Part shown: positions 1 through 7,590 of the stretch, in pieces
Layout of the letters: each line of letters starts with the position of its first letter
Numbering within the stretch: the first letter of the stretch is position 1
Translations under genes and position numbers: made by a program
The notes under the pieces: model-generated
The model's input: only the letters and a program-made list of their open reading frames with translations
Told to the model about the DNA's origin: nothing
Database searches by the model: none
Origin: JBFLVQ01 sp040758525
GTDB taxonomy: Bacteria > Acidobacteriota > Blastocatellia > Chloracidobacteriales > JADJPF01
Assembly: GCA_040758525.1 (NCBI GenBank)
Contig: JBFLVQ010000098.1
Location: 1 to 19,154 of the forward strand
Reading direction: 5' to 3'
DNA length: 19,154 nucleotides

Positions 1-1
1 T

Positions 2-1168
2 ACTGCTGACGTAATGGTAGTGAATAGGGATGAAACAGGAAAGATAGCGCAATCACTGCGAGCGATGTTAGAAAAACTGCGTCGCTTGCTGGGAGAGATT
101 ATTAACGCTTCAGAGAATGTTGCTAGTTCTGCAATACAAATTTCTGCCTCGTCTGAGCAGATCGCTAAACGTGCTGAATCCGAATCTGTGGCAACAGAAC
201 AGACCTCATCAATAATGATGGAATTGGTTGCCCAAATTGGACAACTAGCAAATAATGCAGAGTCGCTTTCGATCAGTGCGCAAAATACTGCTGCGGCTAT
301 CTTACAGATGAATAGACGACTAGTGTTAACAGCAGATAATGGTGACCAGCTTTTACATTCTTTAAATGAGACTTCTACGATGTTACTACAAATGACAGAG
401 AATATACGTGGTGTTGCTACGCGTGTTCGTATGGTTGAGGAGGTCTCTAAACGTTCAGTTGCTGATGTAAGATCTGGCAGTAAAGAATTGGCAGGAGCAA
501 TCAATGCAATTGGAAAACGCACCAAGAGTATTGGAAAAATTATTAAAACCATTGAGGATATTGCTGATCAAACAAACCTTCTAGCTCTTAATGCGGCTAT
601 TGAAGCAGCACGCGCTGGACAAGGAGCAGAAGGTTTTGCTGTTGTTGCCGATGAAGTAAGAAAATTGGCAGAACGCTCTGTTAATGCAACTCAGGAGATT
701 AGTGGAGTAATAGAGGATATTCAAGAACAGACCGCCGATGCAATTAAGTTATCTGAGCAAGTGCTAACAGGAATAGTCTCCTCTGTTGATGAGACCTCTC
801 AATTGGTAGCAGAGACAGTGGGCGCAACAGAAAAACAGGCTGTCGATACTAAACTAATGATGGCAACCTCCACTTCCATGTCTTCATTGATTGAGCAGAT
901 TGCTGCTATTACCAAAGAGAATGCCAAGGGTGCCGAAGAGATTAGCAAGGCTACTAATAATGTAAGCAGTTTTGTTCAGGAGATAAATTGTGCTACCAGA
1001 GAACAGCAATCTGCCATAGAAATGGCTATGAAAGCCGTCAGTTCATTGGCATCGGTATCTAAACATAATCTATCATCTGTTGAAGAAGTAGTAGAGTCTA
1101 CCAGAGGATTAGCAAAAGAATCGGCAATGCTTAAAAACTTGGTAGAGGTGTTTAGACTTCCTCTTTAA
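2..1168 (+). CDS. Methyl-accepting chemotaxis protein, C-terminal part (5' end outside window)
   Basis: The frame is open to the left edge, so this is the cytoplasmic part of a longer receptor; the ATG at 14 is probably not the true start. The first residues (DETGKIAQSLRAML) resemble the end of a HAMP linker. A long helical coiled coil rich in Ala, Ser, Glu and Gln follows. The hallmark hairpin tip, which in this family contacts CheW and CheA, is encoded at about 551-680 and includes DQTNLLALNAAIEAARAG and GFAVVADEVRKLAERS. Glu/Gln pairs on the flanking helices are candidate methylation sites. The ligand-binding domain and membrane helices are missing, so the signal sensed cannot be told. The TAA stop at 1166-1168 abuts the stop of the opposing gene with no gap. 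Confidence 0.95.
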   Translation, partial: TADVMVVNRDETGKIAQSLRAMLEKLRRLLGEIINASENVASSAIQISASSEQIAKRAESESVATEQTSSIMMELVAQIGQLANNAESLSISAQNTAAAILQMNRRLVLTADNGDQLLHSLNETSTMLLQMTENIRGVATRVRMVEEVSKRSVADVRSGSKELAGAINAIGKRTKSIGKIIKTIEDIADQTNLLALNAAIEAARAGQGAEGFAVVADEVRKLAERSVNATQEISGVIEDIQEQTADAIKLSEQVLTGIVSSVDETSQLVAETVGATEKQAVDTKLMMATSTSMSSLIEQIAAITKENAKGAEEISKATNNVSSFVQEINCATREQQSAIEMAMKAVSSLASVSKHNLSSVEEVVESTRGLAKESAMLKNLVEVFRLPL

Positions 1169-1939
1169 TTACCTAATGATGTATTTCTGACCTTCGCTTC
1201 TAATAAAGTCGATCAACTTTTGTAGACTGGGCGAAGGCTCACCTTTTGTTAACACGGTCATAGGTCTACCAATCACTGGTGTTTCAGGAGCAAAGACAGC
1301 AGAGTCTATGATCGAGGTTGGTCCTATACTAATAGAACCAGGGGTCGAGATAATTCGCTTTTTTATATCAGGAGCCATTCCGGTAATTTTCTTAGCACTA
1401 TTTGCCACAGATTCACCATCCAATATCTGCTGTATAAAAACAGCATTAGTTCCTGGTATATCTTCGCTCCAAACTATTGTAATCGGTATATCCTTACCAC
1501 CAACCTCTTTCCAGTTAAGAATCTTGCCTGTGAAGATCCCCTTTAATTCATCCTTGGAAAGTTTTGCCACGCCAGTATCCTTACTTGTTACAATCACAAT
1601 TCTGTCTCTGCCAACTACTCTGTATTTGTAGATCGATCGATTAGGTATTTTATATCCTTTCTGTTCTGTTAAATCTAACCAGTCATTAAAGGCCATTGCG
1701 ACAATGCCTGCCTCTATCAAACCTTTATCAAGGTCAATAATGATAAAATGCGCTGATTTGGTTACAACCGTCAATTTAATTCCCGTAGCCTTCTCAAAAG
1801 GCTTCCTAATTCTATTAAGGATATTTTCGGTGGGAGCTGTACCAGCCCCCACAACAACTTCCTGAGCCAGTGCGAGGTCTGTTACCATCACCATTAAAGC
1901 CACGCAAATAGCCACTAATAGAATCGATCTGCTAATCAT
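1169..1939 (-). CDS. PstS-like periplasmic substrate-binding protein
   Basis: A 256-residue exported protein. It has an N-terminal signal peptide with a hydrophobic stretch and a likely cut after ALA near residue 25, then a PBP-like fold of the PstS type. The opening VVVGAGTAP and the segment LSKDELKGIFTGKILNWKEVGG match the phosphate-binding-protein family. The usual RxxGSGT anion loop is instead SEDIPGTNAVF, so phosphate as ligand is only a guess. The ATG start has the SD sequence GGGGGAGA five bases upstream. It lies downstream of the nucleotidase gene on the same strand, with a hairpin between them. No PstC, PstA or PstB gene is nearby, so it may serve as a sensor or stand-alone binding protein. 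Confidence 0.8.
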   Translation of the reverse strand: MISRSILLVAICVALMVMVTDLALAQEVVVGAGTAPTENILNRIRKPFEKATGIKLTVVTKSAHFIIIDLDKGLIEAGIVAMAFNDWLDLTEQKGYKIPNRSIYKYRVVGRDRIVIVTSKDTGVAKLSKDELKGIFTGKILNWKEVGGKDIPITIVWSEDIPGTNAVFIQQILDGESVANSAKKITGMAPDIKKRIISTPGSISIGPTSIIDSAVFAPETPVIGRPMTVLTKGEPSPSLQKLIDFIRSEGQKYIIR

Positions 1940-1961
1940 TACTTCTCCCCCTGATATTAAA

Positions 1962-2007
1962 ACACCAAGAATACAAAGAATATTTTAATTCTATGTGTCC
2001 TTGGTGT
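1962..2007 (-). terminator. 20-bp imperfect inverted repeat between nucleotidase and PstS-like genes
   Basis: The arms 1962-1981 and 1988-2007 (ACACCAAG...AAAGAAT and its partner) pair over 20 positions with about four mismatches around a 6-base AT loop. Read on the minus strand the hairpin follows the nucleotidase stop and is followed by TTTTAATATC. It could therefore act as a terminator or attenuator that lowers expression of the PstS-like gene. The sequence also resembles short dispersed repeats of the CACCAAG...CTTGGTG type seen in many genomes, which is an alternative explanation. Confidence 0.5.
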
Positions 2008-2043
2008 CTCGATAGTTCTTATTTCTTCTCAGAGAAATATTCT

Positions 2044-3921
2044 TTAGTCGGTTGTTGGCACACCACGTAGAGGCTGAATTTCAGGGAATCCAAACAGTGG
2101 TGCAGGCAAAGGCTTCACTAGTGTAATTCTAGGAATAGGAGTGTTGGCAGCCGTTACAGTCTTATTGGGAAGGCTAGCCAGATAGGCAACAACCACTTCC
2201 GTAGCATCCATAACATTATTGGGGGTTACTTGTGCTGGTGGCAACAGTCCCTCGCGTGTAAGCACCATAATGCTGCCTGGTATAACATCAACTCCATTGA
2301 TAAGCGTAGGGTCTGCAGCATAAAAATATGATGCATAGGTATAGATTGTATTAGCATCACTATCTACCATAGGCACTCCGCCTACTTTAAAATTAAAGGC
2401 TCGTCCGGCACTGATTGGTGTTAAAGCAAGTGCCTTGTAGGGATTGATATCAAAGGTTATACCGCTAAAGTTGAATAACCATCCTCCTGTCCATTTTGTC
2501 ACATCTGGATTCATGGTACCATTGGCAGTATTCTCCACCTGGGCATTGAGTTGTTGCCCGCGGATTTGACCAATCGCGATCTGAGGGCCAATAGGGATAT
2601 AGTGATATATATCTTCCAATGTGATAGGACCAGGGGGAATGGTATTGGTAAAGCGAAAACCACGAATCGCGCCAATCTGAGCGCTGGTGGCTACACGAAA
2701 AGCATCAGTGAGAAAGTCATGACCAGATCCTTCAATAAGCGCTGGCAGTTGGTTCTGGGAAAAGTTATTTCTTGATAAGAGGATTTCTGTATAACCCACC
2801 ACTGTATCAATGGGCTGTTCTAGTCTTCTTCCATTGAATGGATTCACAAAAGCACCCGGCACAAAATCTGGTCCACTGAGGAAAGGTCTACTGATCGCTT
2901 CAATCTTTGCTGCGATCTCACTATTCTCCTCAACCCGCTCATCGATCTCATGAGCAGTCCACTTCCATTTGCTAATCTTGCCCCTCTTAACTTTAATTTC
3001 TAATTCTCCCACCTGTGCGCCATCTTCACCTTCTTCAATCAGTATAGTGCCGGTACTTGTTACTACAGGAACTTTTGTCTCTTCATGCATATCGGATGAG
3101 AAAACAATATCGATACCCGAATACTTTTCTGCCAGGTAGATGTTTTGGGCCAAGCCCAGTTCCGACAACATTACCACTAAATCGACTTTTTCCTTTTCAC
3201 GCAGAAGTTTGATCAAGCTAGGAACTTCAGGCTCGACTACCACATCATCAGCAGGATTGGTTGGTGTGCCAGGATCAATAGTAATTCCTTCACCACTACT
3301 GAAGACAACACCCTGTGTAACCTTTCGGCTTACAATCTGGGGTCCGCGATTGGTAGTTAGACCAAGAAAACCAATTTTAATACCACCGACATTTTTAACT
3401 CTGTATGGTGGGAGCAAGCGGGTACCTGGGGCTTTCTGAGAAAAAGGCGCCTCACCCGTATAATAGGCATTAGCAGCAATGGTATTCCAGGGAGCACGCG
3501 GATTAGGATCGGCAAACAACTCTAGGAAACGTGGTACACCATAGACAAATTCCCAATTGCCAGGTACATAAGCATCAATACCAAAAAGATTCAGAACATC
3601 CACCATAGACTGTCCTCTGGTAAACATGGCTTCAGCAGAGCCTTGAATCGTGTCACCAGTATTGATGTAGAGCACACGATCCTTATTTTTCCTGATCTTT
3701 TTAATTACTGTGAATACTCTTGCCAGTCCTCCTTCTAGTTGCCCATTGCTATCCTCACGCAGATTAGGGTGAGAATGCATATCCCCATGAAGATCACTCG
3801 TATGAATGAAGGTAATCTTGTGTCCTGCGCTATTCTCTTCTTCATCATCAGCCCAGACCGGACTAAGTAGAGCAGCGAGCGCGAAAAGCAGTATCGTACT
3901 AGGGATGATTAAGCGTCTCAT
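2044..3921 (-). CDS. Divergent 5'-nucleotidase/SoxB-like exported metallophosphoesterase
   Basis: A 625-residue exported enzyme. A signal peptide with a likely cut after VWA at residue 24 is followed by a calcineurin-type metallophosphoesterase domain (about 35-310) and a 5'-nucleotidase C-terminal domain (about 365-560; for example IGAIRGFRFTNTI). Metal-site motifs visible are TSDLHG (Asp43, His45), NTGDTIQG (Asp90) and GNWEF (Asn122). By eye against UshA-type enzymes, three usual His positions differ. The catalytic His of GNHE is Trp123, the His of LSHLG is Glu254, and the first His of GHxH is Asp277. The Trp recalls SoxB thiosulfohydrolases, but the full domain pair fits nucleotidase relatives. 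The ATG has GGAGGG upstream. The substrate is uncertain: nucleotides, cyclic nucleotides or another phosphoester. Confidence 0.85.
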   Translation of the reverse strand: MRRLIIPSTILLFALAALLSPVWADDEEENSAGHKITFIHTSDLHGDMHSHPNLREDSNGQLEGGLARVFTVIKKIRKNKDRVLYINTGDTIQGSAEAMFTRGQSMVDVLNLFGIDAYVPGNWEFVYGVPRFLELFADPNPRAPWNTIAANAYYTGEAPFSQKAPGTRLLPPYRVKNVGGIKIGFLGLTTNRGPQIVSRKVTQGVVFSSGEGITIDPGTPTNPADDVVVEPEVPSLIKLLREKEKVDLVVMLSELGLAQNIYLAEKYSGIDIVFSSDMHEETKVPVVTSTGTILIEEGEDGAQVGELEIKVKRGKISKWKWTAHEIDERVEENSEIAAKIEAISRPFLSGPDFVPGAFVNPFNGRRLEQPIDTVVGYTEILLSRNNFSQNQLPALIEGSGHDFLTDAFRVATSAQIGAIRGFRFTNTIPPGPITLEDIYHYIPIGPQIAIGQIRGQQLNAQVENTANGTMNPDVTKWTGGWLFNFSGITFDINPYKALALTPISAGRAFNFKVGGVPMVDSDANTIYTYASYFYAADPTLINGVDVIPGSIMVLTREGLLPPAQVTPNNVMDATEVVVAYLASLPNKTVTAANTPIPRITLVKPLPAPLFGFPEIQPLRGVPTTD

Positions 3922-4242
3922 ATTTGTCCCTCCATAGTGTTATAGTGGTCACTCCTTCTATACCTTCAATAGTGTAGGCACACCTCTACACCAAAAGTTC
4001 TTTGATAACTTTTCTCTCTAACTATATAAAGCAAAAAATCGCTTCAAAACATGTCACTAGATCGGAAAAAAACTTTAATTTTGTCGCTTCTTTACTCTCT
4101 CATTAGTGCCATAATATATGGTTGACAGATGCTAAGAACGTCAATAAGCTAGTGGGTCCATAGCAGGAAACCAAGTGGGACAAGGGCCACGCTTCTATCA
4201 GGTTTAACAATCTCCGGGAAGTCTATTGGTGGGATTTCACGT
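3922..4242. promoter_or_regulatory. Divergent intergenic region with inverted repeats
   Basis: This 321-base spacer separates the nucleotidase gene (minus) from the propeller-kinase gene (plus) and should hold both promoters. GTGTAG-N8-CTACAC at 3972-3991 and AAAAGTT-N7-AACTTTT at 3993-4013 are inverted repeats that could be operators or hairpins. A near-palindrome CCATAATATATGG lies at 4109-4121, just before a TTGACA. No small gene with a convincing start is seen here. Confidence 0.5.
4122..4150 (+). promoter_or_regulatory. Candidate promoter for the propeller-kinase gene
   Basis: A perfect -35 hexamer TTGACA (4122-4127) is followed after 17 bases by TAAGCT (4145-4150), a weak -10. This would give a leader of roughly 85 bases. 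It is the best sigma70-like candidate I see, but the poor -10 leaves room for activation or for use of another sigma factor, such as the downstream ECF factor. Confidence 0.35.
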
Positions 4243-7200
4243 ATGTTTAGAATTGCCAAGATAGGGCTGATGCTCCTACTGCTTGTTGTCTTTTCAGGCA
4301 GTACCCAAGCTCAACAAAGGACCGTAAGATTCGAGCACCTCTCGCTCAGTCAAGGACTCTCACAGAACACAATAACCTCTATGCTGCAAGACCAGCAAGG
4401 ATTTATCTGGTTTGGTACACAAGATGGGCTCAATAGATACGATGGTTATAGTTTTACTATCTATAGACATAAAATTCAGGATGCCACTTCCTTAACCAAT
4501 AACTATATTACTTCAATCCAACAAGATACTATCGATACACTCTGGATAGGTACCAATGGCGGTGGATTGAATAGGTTTGACCTCAATAGTCAGAGCTTTA
4601 CTGTCTATCGAAATGATCCAAAGAATCCTAACAGTATCAGCAACAATGTTATTACAGCAGTTTATCGAGATAACAGTGGGATGCTTTGGGTAGGTACCGA
4701 TGGTGGTGGATTGAACAGATTTGATCCTAACAGTCAAAGCTTTATTGTCTATCGAAACGATCCAAAAAATCCCAACAGTATTAGCAGTAATGTGATCTAC
4801 TCGATATTTGAAGATCGCACTGGCACGCTCTGGATAGGCACTCTAGATGGACTAAACAGATTTGATCCTAGCAGTCAGAGTTTTACTGTCTATCGAAATG
4901 ATCCAAAGAATCCTAATAGTATCAGCAGTAATGTGATCTACTCGATATTTGAAGATCACACAGGGGTGCTTTGGATAGGCACTGATGGTGGTGGATTGAA
5001 CAGATTTGATCCTAACAGTCAAAGCTTTATTGTCTATCGAAATGACCCAAAGAATCCTAACAGTATTAGCAGTAATGTGATCTACTCGATATTTGAAGAT
5101 CGCACTGGCACGCTCTGGATAGGCACTCTAGATGGACTAAACAGATTTGATCCTAGCAGACAGAGCTTTACTGTCTATCGAAATGATCCAGAGAATTCAA
5201 ATAGCATTAGCAATAATGCAGTCTGGGTAATCCATGAAGACCGTGCAGGCATACTCTGGATAGGCACTCTAGATGGACTGAACAGGTTTGATGCTAACAG
5301 TCAGAGCTTTACTGTCTATCGAAATGATCCAAAGAATCCCAACAGTATTAGTAGTAATATGATTAATACGATCTATCAAGATAGCAATGGTATACTTTGG
5401 ATAGGCACTCTAGTTGGGTTAAATAGGTTTAACCCACAAAACCAGACTTTTGTCTCATTCACTGAGAAAGATGGACTTTCAACTGATACAGTTTTTGGTG
5501 TACTAGCGGATAAAAACGGAAATCTCTGGTTAAGTACTAATAGAGGTTTATCAAAATTTAATCCTCAGACTAAAAAATTTAGAAACTATAATATTATTGA
5601 AGGACTTCAGAGCAATGAATTTAATGCTCTTGCCTACCACCAAAGTAGTAGTGGAGAGATATTTTTCGGCGGTATTAATGGTTTCACGCGGTTTTATCCT
5701 GAGCAAGTGACGGACAAATGCTTTATTCCACCAATTGTCATAACAGCATTTAACCTTTCTGACCATCCCGTACTCAAAGAGAATCTTGCTCTTATCCAAA
5801 ACCTCTTACTGACTAAAGACAGATTTTTAGAAATCTCTTACAAAGAGAGTTTCTCTTTTGAATTTGCCGCGCTTAATTTCACTCATCCGGAGAGGAATCG
5901 GTATGCATACAAGCTGGAAGGATTTGATAAAGACTGGATCTACTGTGGTACACGGCGCTTTGTCAGATATGCCAATTTAGATCCTGGTGAGTATGTTTTT
6001 AGAGTCAAGGGATCAAATAATGATGGTTTTTGGAATGAAGTAGGAACTGCTGTCAAAATTAGAATTGTTCCACCACTATGGAGAACTTGGTGGGCATATC
6101 TTCTCTATCTAATAACTCTGATGAGTGCTGGTTATGCAGGATATCGTTATCGCCTTAAAATTTTGGAACAGCGACTGCAGATAGAGAAAGCCGCCGAGCT
6201 TGAGGCTAAGAACCGAGAGCTTTTCTCTATGAATCAAGAGTTAATCGAACTACACAAGAGGGCTGATAGAATATTCTCTGCACTTGCTGAAGCCCTTCCC
6301 GGAACCGTGCTAGATGGAAAATATCGACTAGATGAGAAGATCGGTTCAGGTGGCTTTGGCGCCGTTTATCGAGGTACTCATCTAGCCATGAAACGACCCA
6401 TTGCCGTAAAAATTTTTAAACCTACTCCTGGTAATGATTCGGCAGAAGGACTTAATCGCTTTCTATCAGAGTCTGTATCTGCAAGCCGTATCAACCATCC
6501 TAATGCAGTAATGGTCTTAGATTCAGGTATCTCTTCAGAAGGTATTGCCTACTTGGTTATGGAGTTGCTAGTAGGACATACTTTGACCGAGGAGTTACAT
6601 CAGAAAGGAGCACTCTCACTTGGTCGAGCCGCACAGATTCTCTATCCTGTCTGTAGCGTGCTTTCTAAAGCGCATCAGTTAGGTATTATTCATCGCGATA
6701 TTAAACCTGATAATATATTTTTACATCAGACTCTCGATGGTGAGATCGTTAAGGTAGTTGATTTTGGTATCGCCAAACTTATCGAGTCGGATGGAAATAT
6801 AGATATTAATAATTTGACCGCGACGGGCAGAATCATAGGCACTCCTGTCTATATTGCTCCTGAGAGGCTGGAGGGAAGAGCCTATGATGGGCAATCTGAT
6901 ATCTACAGCCTAGGTATTGTGTTATATGAGATGTTATGTGGCAGATTACCATTCTCCTCCCCTAGAGACATCTTTGTGATAATACATCTACACCTAACCA
7001 AGCTGCCACAGCCCTTAAGGGAGATTAATCCAAGTATTCCCGAAGCAGTAGAGACATTGGTACTACGGGCACTATCTAAAGGTCCAGAGAAGCGGCCTAC
7101 CGCAAAAGAGTTTGGCGAAGAGTTTTTAATAGCCCTTGGTATTGAGCCTGATAAGCTGACTGCTAACACAATGGAGTCGATTGGACCTGCGCCTGAGCAG

Positions 7201-7575
7201 TTAACTATGGGCAGAAACATAACATCAGAACAGATGCACGATATCAAAGAGCTATTTAATTTGCTTGTCAAATACAGACCTAATGAGAGAAAGACTCTGC
7301 TTGAGCAGACTTCTACTGAAAATATCGTGTTAAGAAAAACCATTGAGACTTTAATCTTAAGTATAGATGATCAAGAAGATCAAATTAAGCCAGAACGTTG
7401 GCAGCAAGTTGAAAAACTTTTCTATCAACTGCTTGAAATTGAACCAGCACAAAGAGCAGCCTTTCTCGATAAAACTTGCTTGGGAGATACTGCACTACGA
7501 AGAAAGGTTGAAGCTTTGATAGTTGCTGATGAAGAACTTGCTGCCCTCGCAAGAGTAGATCTACCGGTACAATAG
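4243..7575 (+). CDS. Transmembrane propeller receptor with cytoplasmic Ser/Thr protein kinase
   Basis: A 1110-residue membrane receptor. It starts with a signal peptide (cut likely after TQA, residue 23). About ten two-component-regulator propeller motifs follow (WIGTxxGLNRFD at about 55, 99, 148, 195, 242, 290, 337, 384, 427 and 471). A Y_Y_Y-like domain (about 530-608), one membrane helix (about 613-635) and a coiled coil (about 637-680) come next. The Ser/Thr kinase domain (about 694-960) looks active: glycine loop GSGGFGAVYR (701-710), Lys723, Glu743, HRDIKPDN (817-824), DFG (840-842) and APE (872-874). Two related helical modules close the protein (about 994-1040 and 1048-1094); the second reads PERWQQVEKLFYQLLEIEP. 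The topology implies sensing outside the inner membrane and phosphorylation inside. The sigma-factor gene begins 15 bases downstream, so the pair is probably one operon. The SD is weak (GGTGGGA). Confidence 0.9.
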   Translation: MFRIAKIGLMLLLLVVFSGSTQAQQRTVRFEHLSLSQGLSQNTITSMLQDQQGFIWFGTQDGLNRYDGYSFTIYRHKIQDATSLTNNYITSIQQDTIDTLWIGTNGGGLNRFDLNSQSFTVYRNDPKNPNSISNNVITAVYRDNSGMLWVGTDGGGLNRFDPNSQSFIVYRNDPKNPNSISSNVIYSIFEDRTGTLWIGTLDGLNRFDPSSQSFTVYRNDPKNPNSISSNVIYSIFEDHTGVLWIGTDGGGLNRFDPNSQSFIVYRNDPKNPNSISSNVIYSIFEDRTGTLWIGTLDGLNRFDPSRQSFTVYRNDPENSNSISNNAVWVIHEDRAGILWIGTLDGLNRFDANSQSFTVYRNDPKNPNSISSNMINTIYQDSNGILWIGTLVGLNRFNPQNQTFVSFTEKDGLSTDTVFGVLADKNGNLWLSTNRGLSKFNPQTKKFRNYNIIEGLQSNEFNALAYHQSSSGEIFFGGINGFTRFYPEQVTDKCFIPPIVITAFNLSDHPVLKENLALIQNLLLTKDRFLEISYKESFSFEFAALNFTHPERNRYAYKLEGFDKDWIYCGTRRFVRYANLDPGEYVFRVKGSNNDGFWNEVGTAVKIRIVPPLWRTWWAYLLYLITLMSAGYAGYRYRLKILEQRLQIEKAAELEAKNRELFSMNQELIELHKRADRIFSALAEALPGTVLDGKYRLDEKIGSGGFGAVYRGTHLAMKRPIAVKIFKPTPGNDSAEGLNRFLSESVSASRINHPNAVMVLDSGISSEGIAYLVMELLVGHTLTEELHQKGALSLGRAAQILYPVCSVLSKAHQLGIIHRDIKPDNIFLHQTLDGEIVKVVDFGIAKLIESDGNIDINNLTATGRIIGTPVYIAPERLEGRAYDGQSDIYSLGIVLYEMLCGRLPFSSPRDIFVIIHLHLTKLPQPLREINPSIPEAVETLVLRALSKGPEKRPTAKEFGEEFLIALGIEPDKLTANTMESIGPAPEQLTMGRNITSEQMHDIKELFNLLVKYRPNERKTLLEQTSTENIVLRKTIETLILSIDDQEDQIKPERWQQVEKLFYQLLEIEPAQRAAFLDKTCLGDTALRRKVEALIVADEELAALARVDLPVQ
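4689..5265 (+). repeat. 285-bp tandem duplication of two propeller blades
   Basis: Within the receptor gene, the sequence from about 4689 recurs from about 4974 with a period of 285 bases, that is 95 codons or two blades. The two units keep the same order of TDGGGLNRF and TLDGLNRF blades. The near identity reaches synonymous positions, for example TGGTGGTGGATTGAACAG at 4701 and 4986. This points to a recent duplication or ongoing gene conversion. The single-blade unit is about 47-48 codons and is also repeated more loosely from 4560 to 5430. Confidence 0.9.
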
Positions 7576-7590
7576 CTAGAGGTATTAAAA

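Noticed and set aside
1308..1631. 107-codon plus-strand frame inside the PstS-like gene
   Set aside because: A hydrophobic antisense shadow of a gene with clear family motifs.
4560..5430. Regularly spaced near-identical repeats resembling a CRISPR-like or satellite array
   Set aside because: The period of about 141-144 (or 285) bases keeps the reading frame and encodes propeller blades; there are no unique spacers.
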